This document shows positions 1-6,054 of a stretch of DNA of 7,232 nucleotides, one piece after another (the first letter of the stretch is position 1; each line of letters opens with the position of its first letter). The stretch spans positions 1 through 7,232 of the forward strand of contig CAJYKO010000236.1 of NCBI GenBank assembly GCA_913775215.1. The letters run 5' to 3'. Under the pieces are notes generated by a model, which searched no databases, was not told the origin of the DNA, and worked only from the letters and a program-made list of their open reading frames with translations. This stretch comes from an uncultured Devosia sp. Lineage in GTDB: Bacteria; Pseudomonadota; Alphaproteobacteria; Rhizobiales; Devosiaceae. The translations under genes were made by a program, and so were the position numbers.

Positions 1-1244
1 CGCAGATCATGCTCGCCTTCGTGCCGGGCTTTGTCGACGATCAACAAAAATTCGACCTGACCGTGATGCTCACCCGCATCATGTTCCCCTATCTCGCCTG
101 CATGTCGCTGATGGCCGCCTATGGCGCAATCCTCAATTCGCTCGGCCGCTTTTTCGCCGCTGCCTTTGCCCCCGTCCTCCTCAACATCGTCAACATCGCC
201 GCGCTCATCCCGCTGGCGACGTTTTGGGTTCAGGACCCCCAAAACGCGACCTTCTGGGTCGCCATCGCCACCATGCTCGGCGGTCTCGCCCAGCTTTGGC
301 TGGTCTGGGCCGCCATCGAGCGCGCCGACTTCCGCCCCACCTTCCGCTTGCCGCGCTTTGATGCCGAGGTGCGCCGCTTCTGGCTCCTTGCCATCCCCGC
401 CATCCTTACGGGCGGCATCACCCAGATCAATATTTTCGTAGGCACCATCATCGCCTCGGGCGCGGACAACACCATCTCGATCCTTGCCTATGCTGACCGG
501 CTCTATCAGCTCCCCTTGGGGATCATCGGCATCGCGATCGGCACGGTGCTGCTTCCCGAATTGAGCCGCCATTTGAAGGGTGGCCGCAATGCCGAGGCTC
601 TTGCGAGCCAGGAGCAATCGCTTTTCATCTCCATGCTCCTGACCATGCCGGCGGCAGCGGCTCTCATCAGCATTTCCGAGCCGATCGTTCGCCTACTCTT
701 CGAGCGCGGCCTCTTTGACGCCATGGCGACCAAGCAAACCGCCGAAGCTCTGATCGCCTTTTCCTGCGGCCTTCCCGCCTATGTGCTGATCCGCGTCCTC
801 CAGCCCGGTTTTTTCGCCCGGCAGGACACCATCACCCCCACGATCTTCGCCGGCATCAGCGTCGCTGCCAATATTGGCCTATCGCTCCTGCTCTTTCCCA
901 GCATGTTCCATGTGGGCATCGCCATTGCGACCGCCGCCTCGTCCTGGCTCAATGTCATCATGCTCGGCACGACGCTCGCCATGCGCGGCCACTTTTCGCT
1001 TTCGCGTAGCCAGCTCTGGAATCAAGCCATGATTCTTCTCATCAGCGCCATGATGGGCCTGATCCTCATGGTGCTTGCCGATCAGGGCGCGGCGCATCTC
1101 GCCTCCGGCGCCCCGCTGTGGCACCAGGCTCTGGTGCTTGCTGCACTCATCGCCTATGGCGTCGTTTTCTATTTCACTATGGTCCACATCACCGGCACTC
1201 AGCGCCTCGGCACGCTGATGCGCCGCCTCCGCCGTCGCGGCTGA
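1..1244 (+). CDS. murJ: Lipid II flippase MurJ (MviN), C-terminal ~80%, 5' end outside window
   Basis: This is an inner-membrane flippase of the MOP exporter superfamily that moves lipid II across the membrane for peptidoglycan synthesis. The reading frame is open from the first full codon at base 3, so the gene enters from the left. About 413 residues are visible against a usual ~510-530, so roughly the first 100 (the first few membrane helices) are missing. The protein is a run of hydrophobic helices separated by short charged loops. Family landmarks are the Pro-Tyr-Leu...Leu-Asn-Ser...Ala-Pro-x-Leu-Leu-Asn-Ile stretch at about bases 87-200, and Tyr-Ala-Asp-Arg-Leu...Leu-Pro-Glu-Leu-Ser at about 489-570. 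The Asp-Arg pair (bases 495-500) matches the essential D269/R270 region of E. coli MurJ. The protein ends in a basic Arg-rich tail. trpS follows 67 bases downstream on the same strand, a common alphaproteobacterial arrangement. No frameshift is seen. Confidence 0.95.
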   Translation, partial: QIMLAFVPGFVDDQQKFDLTVMLTRIMFPYLACMSLMAAYGAILNSLGRFFAAAFAPVLLNIVNIAALIPLATFWVQDPQNATFWVAIATMLGGLAQLWLVWAAIERADFRPTFRLPRFDAEVRRFWLLAIPAILTGGITQINIFVGTIIASGADNTISILAYADRLYQLPLGIIGIAIGTVLLPELSRHLKGGRNAEALASQEQSLFISMLLTMPAAAALISISEPIVRLLFERGLFDAMATKQTAEALIAFSCGLPAYVLIRVLQPGFFARQDTITPTIFAGISVAANIGLSLLLFPSMFHVGIAIATAASSWLNVIMLGTTLAMRGHFSLSRSQLWNQAMILLISAMMGLILMVLADQGAAHLASGAPLWHQALVLAALIAYGVVFYFTMVHITGTQRLGTLMRRLRRRG

Positions 1245-1311
1245 TGGTTTCCATTTCGGCTTTGTCCGTATAGAACCGGCAGTCTGGAATCCTTGTTACG
1301 GCGTTCTTCTC

Positions 1312-2343
1312 ATGTCCTTCACTCCCCGCGTTTTCTCGGGCATCAAGCCATCCGGCGATCTGCACCTTGGCAACTATCTCGGCGCCATTCGCCGCTTCGT
1401 GCCGCTGCAGGAGACGCATGAGACCATCTATTGCGTGGTCGATATGCACGCGATCACCGTCTGGCAGGACCCCGACGATCTCAAGCGCTGGACCTATGAG
1501 ATCGCCGCCGCCTATATCGCGGCCGGGCTCGATCCGAAGAAGTCGATCATCTTCAATCAGTCCCAGGTCGTCGAACATGCCGAACTGAGCTGGATCTTCA
1601 ATTGCGTCGCCCGCATGGGCTGGATGGCGCGCATGACCCAGTTCAAGGACAAGGCCGGCGAAAATTCCGAGAATGTCTCGCTTGGGCTCTTCGCCTATCC
1701 CTCGCTCATGGCGGCGGACATCCTCCTTTATAAGGCCACGGCCGTTCCGGTGGGCGAAGACCAGCGCCAGCACCTTGAGTTGACGCGCGATATCGCCAAG
1801 AAATTCAACCACGATTTCGCCAAGCAGATCTCGGCTGCAGGTTTTGAGGATGGCTTTTTCCCCATCACGGAAACCCTCGCCACCGGCCCTGCCATGCGCG
1901 TCAAATCGCTCAAGGATGGCGCCAAGAAAATGAGCAAGTCCGAAGCGTCGGACCTCGCGACCATCTACATGATGGACGATGCGGACCTGATCGCCAAAAA
2001 GATCAAGCGCGCCACCTCGGATGCCGAAGCCCTGCCGACAGAAGCCGCAGGTCTCGCCAATCGCCAGGAAGCGGAGAACCTGGTCGGCATTTATGCCGCG
2101 CTCGCCAATCAGTCGGTCGATCAGGTCTTGGCCGAATATGGCGGCAAGGGCTGGGGCGTCTTCAAGCCGGCTCTGGCTGACCTTGCCGTCTCGGTCCTCG
2201 CGCCCATCGCCGATGAAATGAAGCGTCTGGTGGCCGATCGCGGCGAGATGGATCGCATCCTCGGTGATGGCGCTGAACGCGCCCGCGCCATTGCCCAGCC
2301 GATCATGGCCGACGTTCGCAAGCTCGTCGGTTTCGTCCGCTAA
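1312..2343 (+). CDS. trpS: Tryptophanyl-tRNA synthetase (class I)
   Basis: This cytosolic enzyme charges tRNA-Trp with tryptophan using ATP. At 343 residues it is the usual bacterial length (~330-350) and complete. The class I signatures are intact. The HIGH-type motif is Pro-Ser-Gly-Asp-Leu-His-Leu-Gly-Asn at residues 13-21, and Lys-Met-Ser-Lys-Ser is at 206-210. Between them are the Ala-Ala-Asp-Ile-Leu segment (Asp136), whose Asp contacts the indole in bacterial TrpRS, and the Val-Gly-Glu-Asp-Gln-x-x-His block from residue 147. The ATG at 1312 is chosen because the Met-Ser-Phe-Thr-Pro-Arg-Val-Phe-Ser-Gly-Ile-Lys opening is typical of the family. There is no convincing Shine-Dalgarno sequence before it. 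The 67-base gap after murJ has no terminator, so readthrough is likely; a poor promoter match (TTGTCC-17-TGGAAT, 1262-1290) is possible. The next gene begins 16 bases after the stop. Confidence 0.98.
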   Translation: MSFTPRVFSGIKPSGDLHLGNYLGAIRRFVPLQETHETIYCVVDMHAITVWQDPDDLKRWTYEIAAAYIAAGLDPKKSIIFNQSQVVEHAELSWIFNCVARMGWMARMTQFKDKAGENSENVSLGLFAYPSLMAADILLYKATAVPVGEDQRQHLELTRDIAKKFNHDFAKQISAAGFEDGFFPITETLATGPAMRVKSLKDGAKKMSKSEASDLATIYMMDDADLIAKKIKRATSDAEALPTEAAGLANRQEAENLVGIYAALANQSVDQVLAEYGGKGWGVFKPALADLAVSVLAPIADEMKRLVADRGEMDRILGDGAERARAIAQPIMADVRKLVGFVR

Positions 2344-2349
2344 AACGCT

Positions 2350-2354
2350 GGAGG
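2350..2354 (+). promoter_or_regulatory. Ribosome binding site GGAGG for the TTG start of the stress-protein gene
   Basis: GGAGG lies five bases before a TTG at 2360-2362 and just after the trpS stop. It is the strongest Shine-Dalgarno sequence on the plus strand of this window. It decides the start: the ATG at 2264 in the same frame lies inside trpS and would add 32 residues with no resemblance to the family. Confidence 0.7.
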
Positions 2355-2359
2355 CGCCT

Positions 2360-2830
2360 TTGTACGATACCGAATACAAGCGCAAATTCCTCGTCGTCAT
2401 CGACGAAACCGAAGAATGCGACCGCGCCCTGACCTTTGCCGCCTTCCGCACCAAGCGGACGGGCGGCACGGTCGTCCTCGTCACCATCGTGCCAAAGCCC
2501 GAATTCATCGGCATGGGTGTCGAACAGGTCTTGCGCGCCGAAGCTGTCGAGGAAGCCGAGCGCAATCTCGACATGCGCCTGGCCCGCATCAAGGAGATTG
2601 GCGATGTCCGCGCCGAAACGGTTATCCGCGAAGGCAATGGCCCGGAACAAATCGAAGAACTGATCGATAAGGATCACGGCATCGCCATCCTGGTTCTCGC
2701 CGCCTCGAAGTCCCAGGACGGCCCCGGGCCGCTGGTCACCCATTTCGCTGCCCGCGCCAATGCCCTCCCCATCCCGCTCACCATCGTCCCTGGCCGCATG
2801 AGCGACGAAGAGATCATCGCTATCTGCTGA
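2360..2830 (+). CDS. Universal stress protein (UspA-like domain), TTG start
   Basis: This is a single-domain, probably cytosolic Usp-fold protein of 156 residues, close to the ~140-160 of the family. After a short basic start it has the first beta strand Phe-Leu-Val-Val-Ile-Asp-Glu-Thr (residues 10-17), then helix 1, the strand Gly-Gly-Thr-Val-Val-Leu-Val-Thr-Ile-Val, a charged Glu/Arg-rich helix, the strand Ile-Ala-Ile-Leu-Val-Leu-Ala-Ala, and the final strand Ile-Pro-Leu-Thr-Ile-Val-Pro-Gly. The classical ATP loop (Gly-x2-Gly-x9-Gly-Ser/Thr) is not evident; the loop reads Asp-Gly-Pro-Gly-Pro-Leu-Val, so nucleotide binding is uncertain. The start is set by GGAGG five bases upstream. Being 16 bases behind trpS, it is almost certainly cotranscribed with it. 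A Usp gene directly after trpS is, to my knowledge, common in rhizobial genomes. Its physiological role is unknown; the family name says little about function. Confidence 0.88.
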   Translation: MYDTEYKRKFLVVIDETEECDRALTFAAFRTKRTGGTVVLVTIVPKPEFIGMGVEQVLRAEAVEEAERNLDMRLARIKEIGDVRAETVIREGNGPEQIEELIDKDHGIAILVLAASKSQDGPGPLVTHFAARANALPIPLTIVPGRMSDEEIIAIC

Positions 2831-2855
2831 CTTCGAGCCGCCCCAAAGGCAAATG

Positions 2856-2908
2856 CGCTCCAGTGAAGCGAATTTAGGCGAGAAGGCCAAACGAGCTTTA
2901 CTGGAGTG
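2856..2908. terminator. Long-loop inverted repeat between convergent genes, possible weak terminator
   Basis: The 87-base gap between the convergent stress gene and the unknown minus-strand gene holds two arms, 2856-2869 and 2895-2908, that can pair as a 14-bp stem with two G-U pairs and a 25-base loop. The core is CTCCAGT against ACTGGAG. No T tract follows on the plus strand. On the minus strand the stem is followed by a modest T-containing stretch. A second, competing pairing (GCCAAACG at 2886-2893 with CGTTGGC at 2910-2916) is possible. A transcription-ending role is inferred from position only. Confidence 0.35.
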
Positions 2909-2917
2909 GCGTTGGCA

Positions 2918-4057
2918 CTATAGCGCAAGGGCTGCCAATATGCCTTGGATTCGCTGCTCGGCGGTCGCTCCATAAAGTGCCAGCCGGCGGTCAAAAGGCA
3001 GCTCCAAATGCTGTAGCGCCCAGGTGCTGAGCGCTTCTGCCGAACCGAGCGATTCCATCCGGTCCCGCTCAAAGCGTCCAACTTGCAACCTCTCCTCCCG
3101 GATCGCCAGGACAAGTCCTTCACGCAGCCGTGCAACGGAGATTTCGGGCGCGGTCATATCCGGCTTGCCAACCGGCTTGACGCTCAAGACCGGCAGGAAG
3201 GCTCCGAGTGCAACCGTCTCGATCCGCACAAGGGCTTCTCCGAAAAGATCGATCACCGGCAGATCGTCGCCGCGCTGGCTGCGCCCATGTGGTCGGGCTA
3301 AAATCCCAAGCTGGCCTACTGCAAGCGCGGTTGCCAGCACGGTTTTGCTCTCGCGCCGACTGAAATCGCTGGGAAAGATCGCTTCGGCAATAGGCTCTGA
3401 GCAGGCAAGGCGCGTGCTGATCCGCGGCAGCATCTTGGTTCCCGCCTTGATCTTGAGGCCCAGTAACTCGTCAGTGCTGTCAGGTGCCTTTTGAGGCCAG
3501 AGAAGCGCTGACTCGCTCTCAAAACTCGCCTGCGCCCGCGCGTCCCTGCCCCGGAATGGCTCGAGCAGCGGTGGCGTCGCACTCGGGGCAATGCCATCCA
3601 TGCTCTCGACCGCGGCAAAGGTCACGACATAATCTGGCAATTCGCCATTGTCGCTGCGGTCGATTGGAAAGACGCTGACCCGGTAGACGCCATTGTCGAG
3701 AACCAACCAGAATTTGCCGTCGAGATCGTCCGGATCAGTCATCTTCTCAAGTCCCGGCAGGGCATCGGTGTTGTCGAGCAAGACGCGTTTGTGCCGGACA
3801 ATGTAGGGAAAATGCCAGGGGGCCAGCGCTGCCTGCTCTTCTTCGGGATGGAGCCCGCCTGTCGTCATCCGCACCCTAAAACCGCCGTCGCTGCCCGTGC
3901 CCCAGGCGATCAAACGCCCCGCCGCCGACTCCGGCCCGTAGATGAAGTCATAGGCATACCAAGCAATCGGATGATCATCCCGATGCTGCAAATCCTCGGG
4001 ATGAAACAGCACGAAATGCGCCACATCGGTATCGATCACCACATCCGTCTCTGCCAT
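2918..4057 (-). CDS. Uncharacterised 379-residue protein, possible C-terminal LON-like domain
   Basis: I do not recognise this gene as a whole. The start at 4057 is supported by AGGAGAG on the minus strand just upstream; an in-frame ATG at 4174 would add 39 residues without its own ribosome site. There is no signal peptide or membrane segment, so the product is probably cytosolic. Residues 1-150 look like a compact beta-rich domain with many aromatics (Trp33, Tyr34, Tyr36, Trp52, Trp81, and Lys-Phe-Trp-Leu-Val-Leu later). Residues ~150-190 are a polar linker. Residues ~195-379 resemble by eye the N-terminal domain of Lon proteases: Ser-Arg-Arg-Glu-Ser (233-237), Gly-Ile-Leu-Ala-Arg-Pro (251-256), a Val-Lys-Pro strand, then helices ending Leu-Pro-Phe-Asp-Arg-Arg...Gln-Arg-Ile-x-x-Ile-Leu (353-373). 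No protease or ATPase motif is present. It stands alone on the opposite strand between usp and nfuA. Codon use looks native, so no recent transfer is evident. That the gene is real is much surer than any function. Confidence 0.85.
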   Translation of the reverse strand: MAETDVVIDTDVAHFVLFHPEDLQHRDDHPIAWYAYDFIYGPESAAGRLIAWGTGSDGGFRVRMTTGGLHPEEEQAALAPWHFPYIVRHKRVLLDNTDALPGLEKMTDPDDLDGKFWLVLDNGVYRVSVFPIDRSDNGELPDYVVTFAAVESMDGIAPSATPPLLEPFRGRDARAQASFESESALLWPQKAPDSTDELLGLKIKAGTKMLPRISTRLACSEPIAEAIFPSDFSRRESKTVLATALAVGQLGILARPHGRSQRGDDLPVIDLFGEALVRIETVALGAFLPVLSVKPVGKPDMTAPEISVARLREGLVLAIREERLQVGRFERDRMESLGSAEALSTWALQHLELPFDRRLALYGATAEQRIQGILAALAL

Positions 4058-4061
4058 GTCG

Positions 4062-4068
4062 CTCTCCT
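4062..4068 (-). promoter_or_regulatory. Ribosome binding site AGGAGAG for the unknown gene
   Basis: On the minus strand AGGAGAG ends four bases before the ATG at 4057 (six bases counted from its AGGAG core). This near-ideal Shine-Dalgarno sequence fixes the start at the Met-Ala-Glu-Thr-Asp opening rather than the longer in-frame alternative. Confidence 0.75.
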
Positions 4069-4117
4069 GTTTGCCAAAGAGTGGGCAAGCGATGCGACAA
4101 GACCATGGCAGCAGAAC

Positions 4118-4147
4118 TTGCAATCGGACGAACCGGCCCGATATATG
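4118..4147 (+). promoter_or_regulatory. Candidate distal promoter for nfuA
   Basis: TTGCAA (4118-4123) is followed after 17 bases by ATATAT, or after 18 bases by TATATG. This is a plausible sigma-70-type pair in the 212-base divergent gap. It would give a leader of roughly 115 bases that runs through the ICE-like palindrome. An alternative is a promoter that overlaps the palindrome itself (TTGCGA at 4212-4217, TAGAAA at 4235-4240, 17-base spacing). Neither is proven. I saw no clear promoter for the minus-strand gene in the same gap. Confidence 0.3.
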
Positions 4148-4231
4148 ATCGAACTCGTCATGATATGGTGCCAATGCATGGCAGCCGACCTTCCGGCGCC
4201 GCAGATTGGGCTTGCGATCCGGCCCGCTTGA

Positions 4232-4250
4232 ACTTAGAAACGTTCTAAGT
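4232..4250 (+). promoter_or_regulatory. ICE-box-like palindrome, probable Irr operator of nfuA
   Basis: The 19-base sequence ACTTAGAAACGTTCTAAGT is a perfect 8-bp inverted repeat around a 3-base spacer, 19 bases before the nfuA ATG. It matches the alphaproteobacterial iron control element TTTAGAA-N3-TTCTAAA at all positions except the outermost pair, which is changed symmetrically (C/G for T/A), keeping the dyad. Irr is a Fur-family regulator, stable when heme/iron is low, that represses genes for iron-using proteins including Fe-S biogenesis. Its place over or just behind the likely promoter of an Fe-S carrier gene fits repression under iron shortage. The regulator itself is not in the window. 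Confidence 0.72.
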
Positions 4251-4269
4251 CTACTCCACGGAGAAAGTT

Positions 4270-4836
4270 ATGTTCATCCAGACCGAAGCCACGCCGAATC
4301 CGGCAACGCTCAAATTCCTGCCCGGTCGCGATGTGCTCGTCGGTGAACCGCGCGATTTCCGTACACCCGACGCGGCCGAGGCCTCGCCGCTTGCGGCCAG
4401 CCTGTTCGGTATCTCAGGCGTGACCGGCGTGTTCCTCGGCTCCGATTTCATCTCGGTTACCAAGGACGACACCAATTGGGCCCATATCAAGCCGGCTATC
4501 CTCGGCGTGATCATGGACCACTTCCTCGCCGGCAAGCCCGTTATCCTCGATGAGACCCAGCCGCACGTCGATGAATTCGCCGGCGAAGAATTCTTCGAGG
4601 AAGAAGACAAGGAAATGGTCGAAGTCATCAAGGAGTTGCTGGCGACGCGCGTGCGCCCGGCCGTGGCCATGGATGGCGGCGACATCATCTTCCGCGGTTT
4701 CAAGGAAGGCACCGTCTTCCTACACATGCAGGGCGCCTGCTCCGGCTGCCCCTCTTCGACCGCCACTCTCAAAAGCGGCATTGAAAACCTCCTCCGCCAC
4801 TTCGTCCCAGGCGTCGAGTCGGTCCAGCAAGTCTGA
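4270..4836 (+). CDS. nfuA: Fe-S cluster carrier protein NfuA (NifU-like, Nfu_N + NifU C-terminal domain)
   Basis: This cytosolic scaffold/carrier holds a 4Fe-4S cluster and passes it to target enzymes downstream of the Suf/Isc machinery. It is 188 residues, the usual length of the alphaproteobacterial/mitochondrial NFU1 type. An Nfu N-terminal domain (residues ~1-88) opens with Phe-Ile-Gln-Thr-Glu-Ala-Thr-Pro-Asn-Pro-Ala-Thr-Leu-Lys-Phe. An acidic Glu-rich linker (~98-112) follows, then the NifU C-terminal domain with cluster ligands Cys157-x-x-Cys160 in Gly-Ala-Cys-Ser-Gly-Cys-Pro-Ser-Ser. The ATG at 4270 has GGAG (4260-4263) six bases upstream. The gene is a single unit here: the unknown gene diverges on its left and a strong hairpin follows 29 bases after its stop. 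The palindrome at 4232-4250 suggests Irr/iron control. In many relatives tsaB follows nfuA; here it does not. Confidence 0.96.
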   Translation: MFIQTEATPNPATLKFLPGRDVLVGEPRDFRTPDAAEASPLAASLFGISGVTGVFLGSDFISVTKDDTNWAHIKPAILGVIMDHFLAGKPVILDETQPHVDEFAGEEFFEEEDKEMVEVIKELLATRVRPAVAMDGGDIIFRGFKEGTVFLHMQGACSGCPSSTATLKSGIENLLRHFVPGVESVQQV

Positions 4837-4865
4837 TCCAGAGACCCAAAGTTAAGCAGCAAGCC

Positions 4866-4897
4866 AAAGGCCCCGATGATCACTCATCGGGGCCTTT
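4866..4897. terminator. Strong hairpin terminator, probably bidirectional (nfuA / corC)
   Basis: The arms AAAGGCCCCGATGA (4866-4879) and TCATCGGGGCCTTT (4884-4897) form a perfect 14-bp GC-rich stem with a 4-base TCAC loop. The plus-strand arm ends in TTT and is followed by GTCTATTTTG. The complementary strand also ends its stem in TTT. The hairpin sits 29 bases after the nfuA stop and 50 bases beyond the corC stop, so it likely ends both convergent transcripts. Confidence 0.88.
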
Positions 4898-4947
4898 GTC
4901 TATTTTGATCCTTGCATCTGTGTCCACAACACGGCGCGGGAAAACCC

Positions 4948-5979
4948 CTACTCCGCTGCAGCCTTCTGCTCTTCCGGCCGCTGATCGGTAATCGCCAAAA
5001 CTTCCGGCATATCGCCGCGCTTGCGGCGAATGCGCAGCCGCTTGATCCGTCGACCGTCTGCGGCCAGGATTTCGAACTCGAACCCCTCGAGCCCGGTCAC
5101 CTTTTCGCCCCGGCGCGGCACATGGCCGGCCAGGTCGAAAACCAGACCGCCGATCGTCTCGACATCCTCGGCATGTTCGCCAGGGTCGAAATCGTCGCCC
5201 ACCACGGCGCGGACTTCATCGAGTTCGGCCCGGGCATTGGCGATATAGGTGTCGACGCCCACTTTGCGCACCATGGCGCGGACGGCCTCGTCATGCTCGT
5301 CCTCGATCTTGCCGACAATCGCTTCAAGCAGGTCTTCGATGGTCACGAGGCCATCGGTGCCGCCATATTCGTCTACGACGATCGCCATATGGACGCGACT
5401 TGCGCGCATGGATTGGAGGAGATCGCCGGCCGGCATGAAGGTCGGCACGAACATGGCAGTGCGGGTAATGCCAAGCTTGCCGATCTTTTGCTTGAGCGCT
5501 GCCGAAAGCAGCCGCACGGGCACTTCTTTTTCAGGATCTGTCACCGCTTCGGTGATCTTGGCCATGGCATCCTTGATGTGGATGAAGCCGATGATCTTGT
5601 CGAGCTCGTCCTCATAGACGGGCAGGCGCGAATGGCCGACCTGGCGGAATTTGGCGATCAAGGTGCCTAGATTGATATCGGCCTCGACGGCCTGGATATC
5701 GGAGCGCTCGACCATGATGTCGTCGATCGAAACGCCGGAGAGCTTGAGCACGTTTTGGATAATCGTGCGTTCGCTCTCGGTGAAATCGGTGCCATCGGCG
5801 CTGACGCTCTCATCGAGCGCCACCTGCAGGTCGTCGCGAAGCGACACCGTGCGCAGCGCCAAAATGGACTTGAGCCGATTGATCAGGCTCGGCCCCCGGC
5901 TCGCCTGAGCGGGGGCGGGACTAGAGGAAGGTTCGGGATTATCGGGCACCCGCTGACCCTTGCGTTCGCTATCGTTCAT
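4948..5979 (-). CDS. corC: CorC/HlyC-type CBS-pair protein (hemolysin-like, cation homeostasis)
   Basis: This soluble protein has a CBS-domain pair plus the CorC_HlyC C-terminal domain. The family has been tied to Mg/Co efflux, and older annotations call it hemolysin C/TlyC. Counting from the ATG at 5979 it has 343 residues. Residues 1-30 are a Pro/Ser/Ala-rich disordered start. The first CBS motif runs from Asp-Ile-Met-Val-Glu-Arg (87-92) to Gly-Phe-Ile-His-Ile-Lys-Asp-Ala (131-138). The second has Val-Val-Asp-Glu-Tyr-Gly-Gly-Thr-Asp-Gly-Leu-Val-Thr (201-213), the hallmark sequence. The C-terminal beta domain covers ~240-318, followed by an acidic/Ala tail. There is no membrane-spanning DUF21 region, so it is the short cytosolic type. 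A TTG at 5994 would add five residues; neither start has a well-placed ribosome site (GAGGA lies 13 bases before the TTG). It is the last gene seen in the phoH-ybeY-corC operon; lnt, often next in relatives, is absent. Confidence 0.92.
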   Translation of the reverse strand: MNDSERKGQRVPDNPEPSSSPAPAQASRGPSLINRLKSILALRTVSLRDDLQVALDESVSADGTDFTESERTIIQNVLKLSGVSIDDIMVERSDIQAVEADINLGTLIAKFRQVGHSRLPVYEDELDKIIGFIHIKDAMAKITEAVTDPEKEVPVRLLSAALKQKIGKLGITRTAMFVPTFMPAGDLLQSMRASRVHMAIVVDEYGGTDGLVTIEDLLEAIVGKIEDEHDEAVRAMVRKVGVDTYIANARAELDEVRAVVGDDFDPGEHAEDVETIGGLVFDLAGHVPRRGEKVTGLEGFEFEILAADGRRIKRLRIRRKRGDMPEVLAITDQRPEEQKAAAE

Positions 5980-6054
5980 TGTATCTGGCCGCAAAGGCGG
6001 CGCGCTATCCTCATATTGGACAATAATGAGGCCATCGAACTTAGGTTCATCGGC

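Noticed and set aside
2264..2359. Longer start for the stress protein at ATG 2264
   Set aside because: The extra 32 residues come from reading inside trpS out of frame, do not resemble Usp proteins, and GGAGG supports the TTG at 2360.
1189..2637. 482-codon open frame on the minus strand opposite trpS
   Set aside because: Its translation is low-complexity and matches no family, while trpS on the other strand has full catalytic motifs. It is a side effect of GC-rich codon use.
2303..2890. 195-codon minus-strand frame opposite the stress-protein gene
   Set aside because: It is an antisense shadow: it covers the Usp gene, has no family features, and is rich in Asp/Gly/Ala as expected from reverse reading of GC-biased codons.
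4058..4174. Longer start for the unknown gene at 4174
   Set aside because: The extra 39 residues have no ribosome site in front of them, whereas AGGAGAG is ideally placed before the ATG at 4057.
4242..4256. GTTC half-site near the nfuA palindrome as an alphaproteobacterial LexA site
   Set aside because: There is no second GTTC seven bases on, and the perfect TTAGAA-N3-TTCTAA dyad is better explained by Irr.
4912..5670. 252-codon open frame on the plus strand opposite corC
   Set aside because: It starts just after the terminator with no ribosome site and has no recognisable domain. corC on the other strand explains the region.
6036..6049. CGAAC-N4-GTTC resembling a Gram-positive LexA box between ybeY and corC
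   Set aside because: Alphaproteobacterial LexA recognises GTTC-N7-GTTC direct repeats, and none of the genes here belongs to the SOS response. Probably part of the hairpin or chance.
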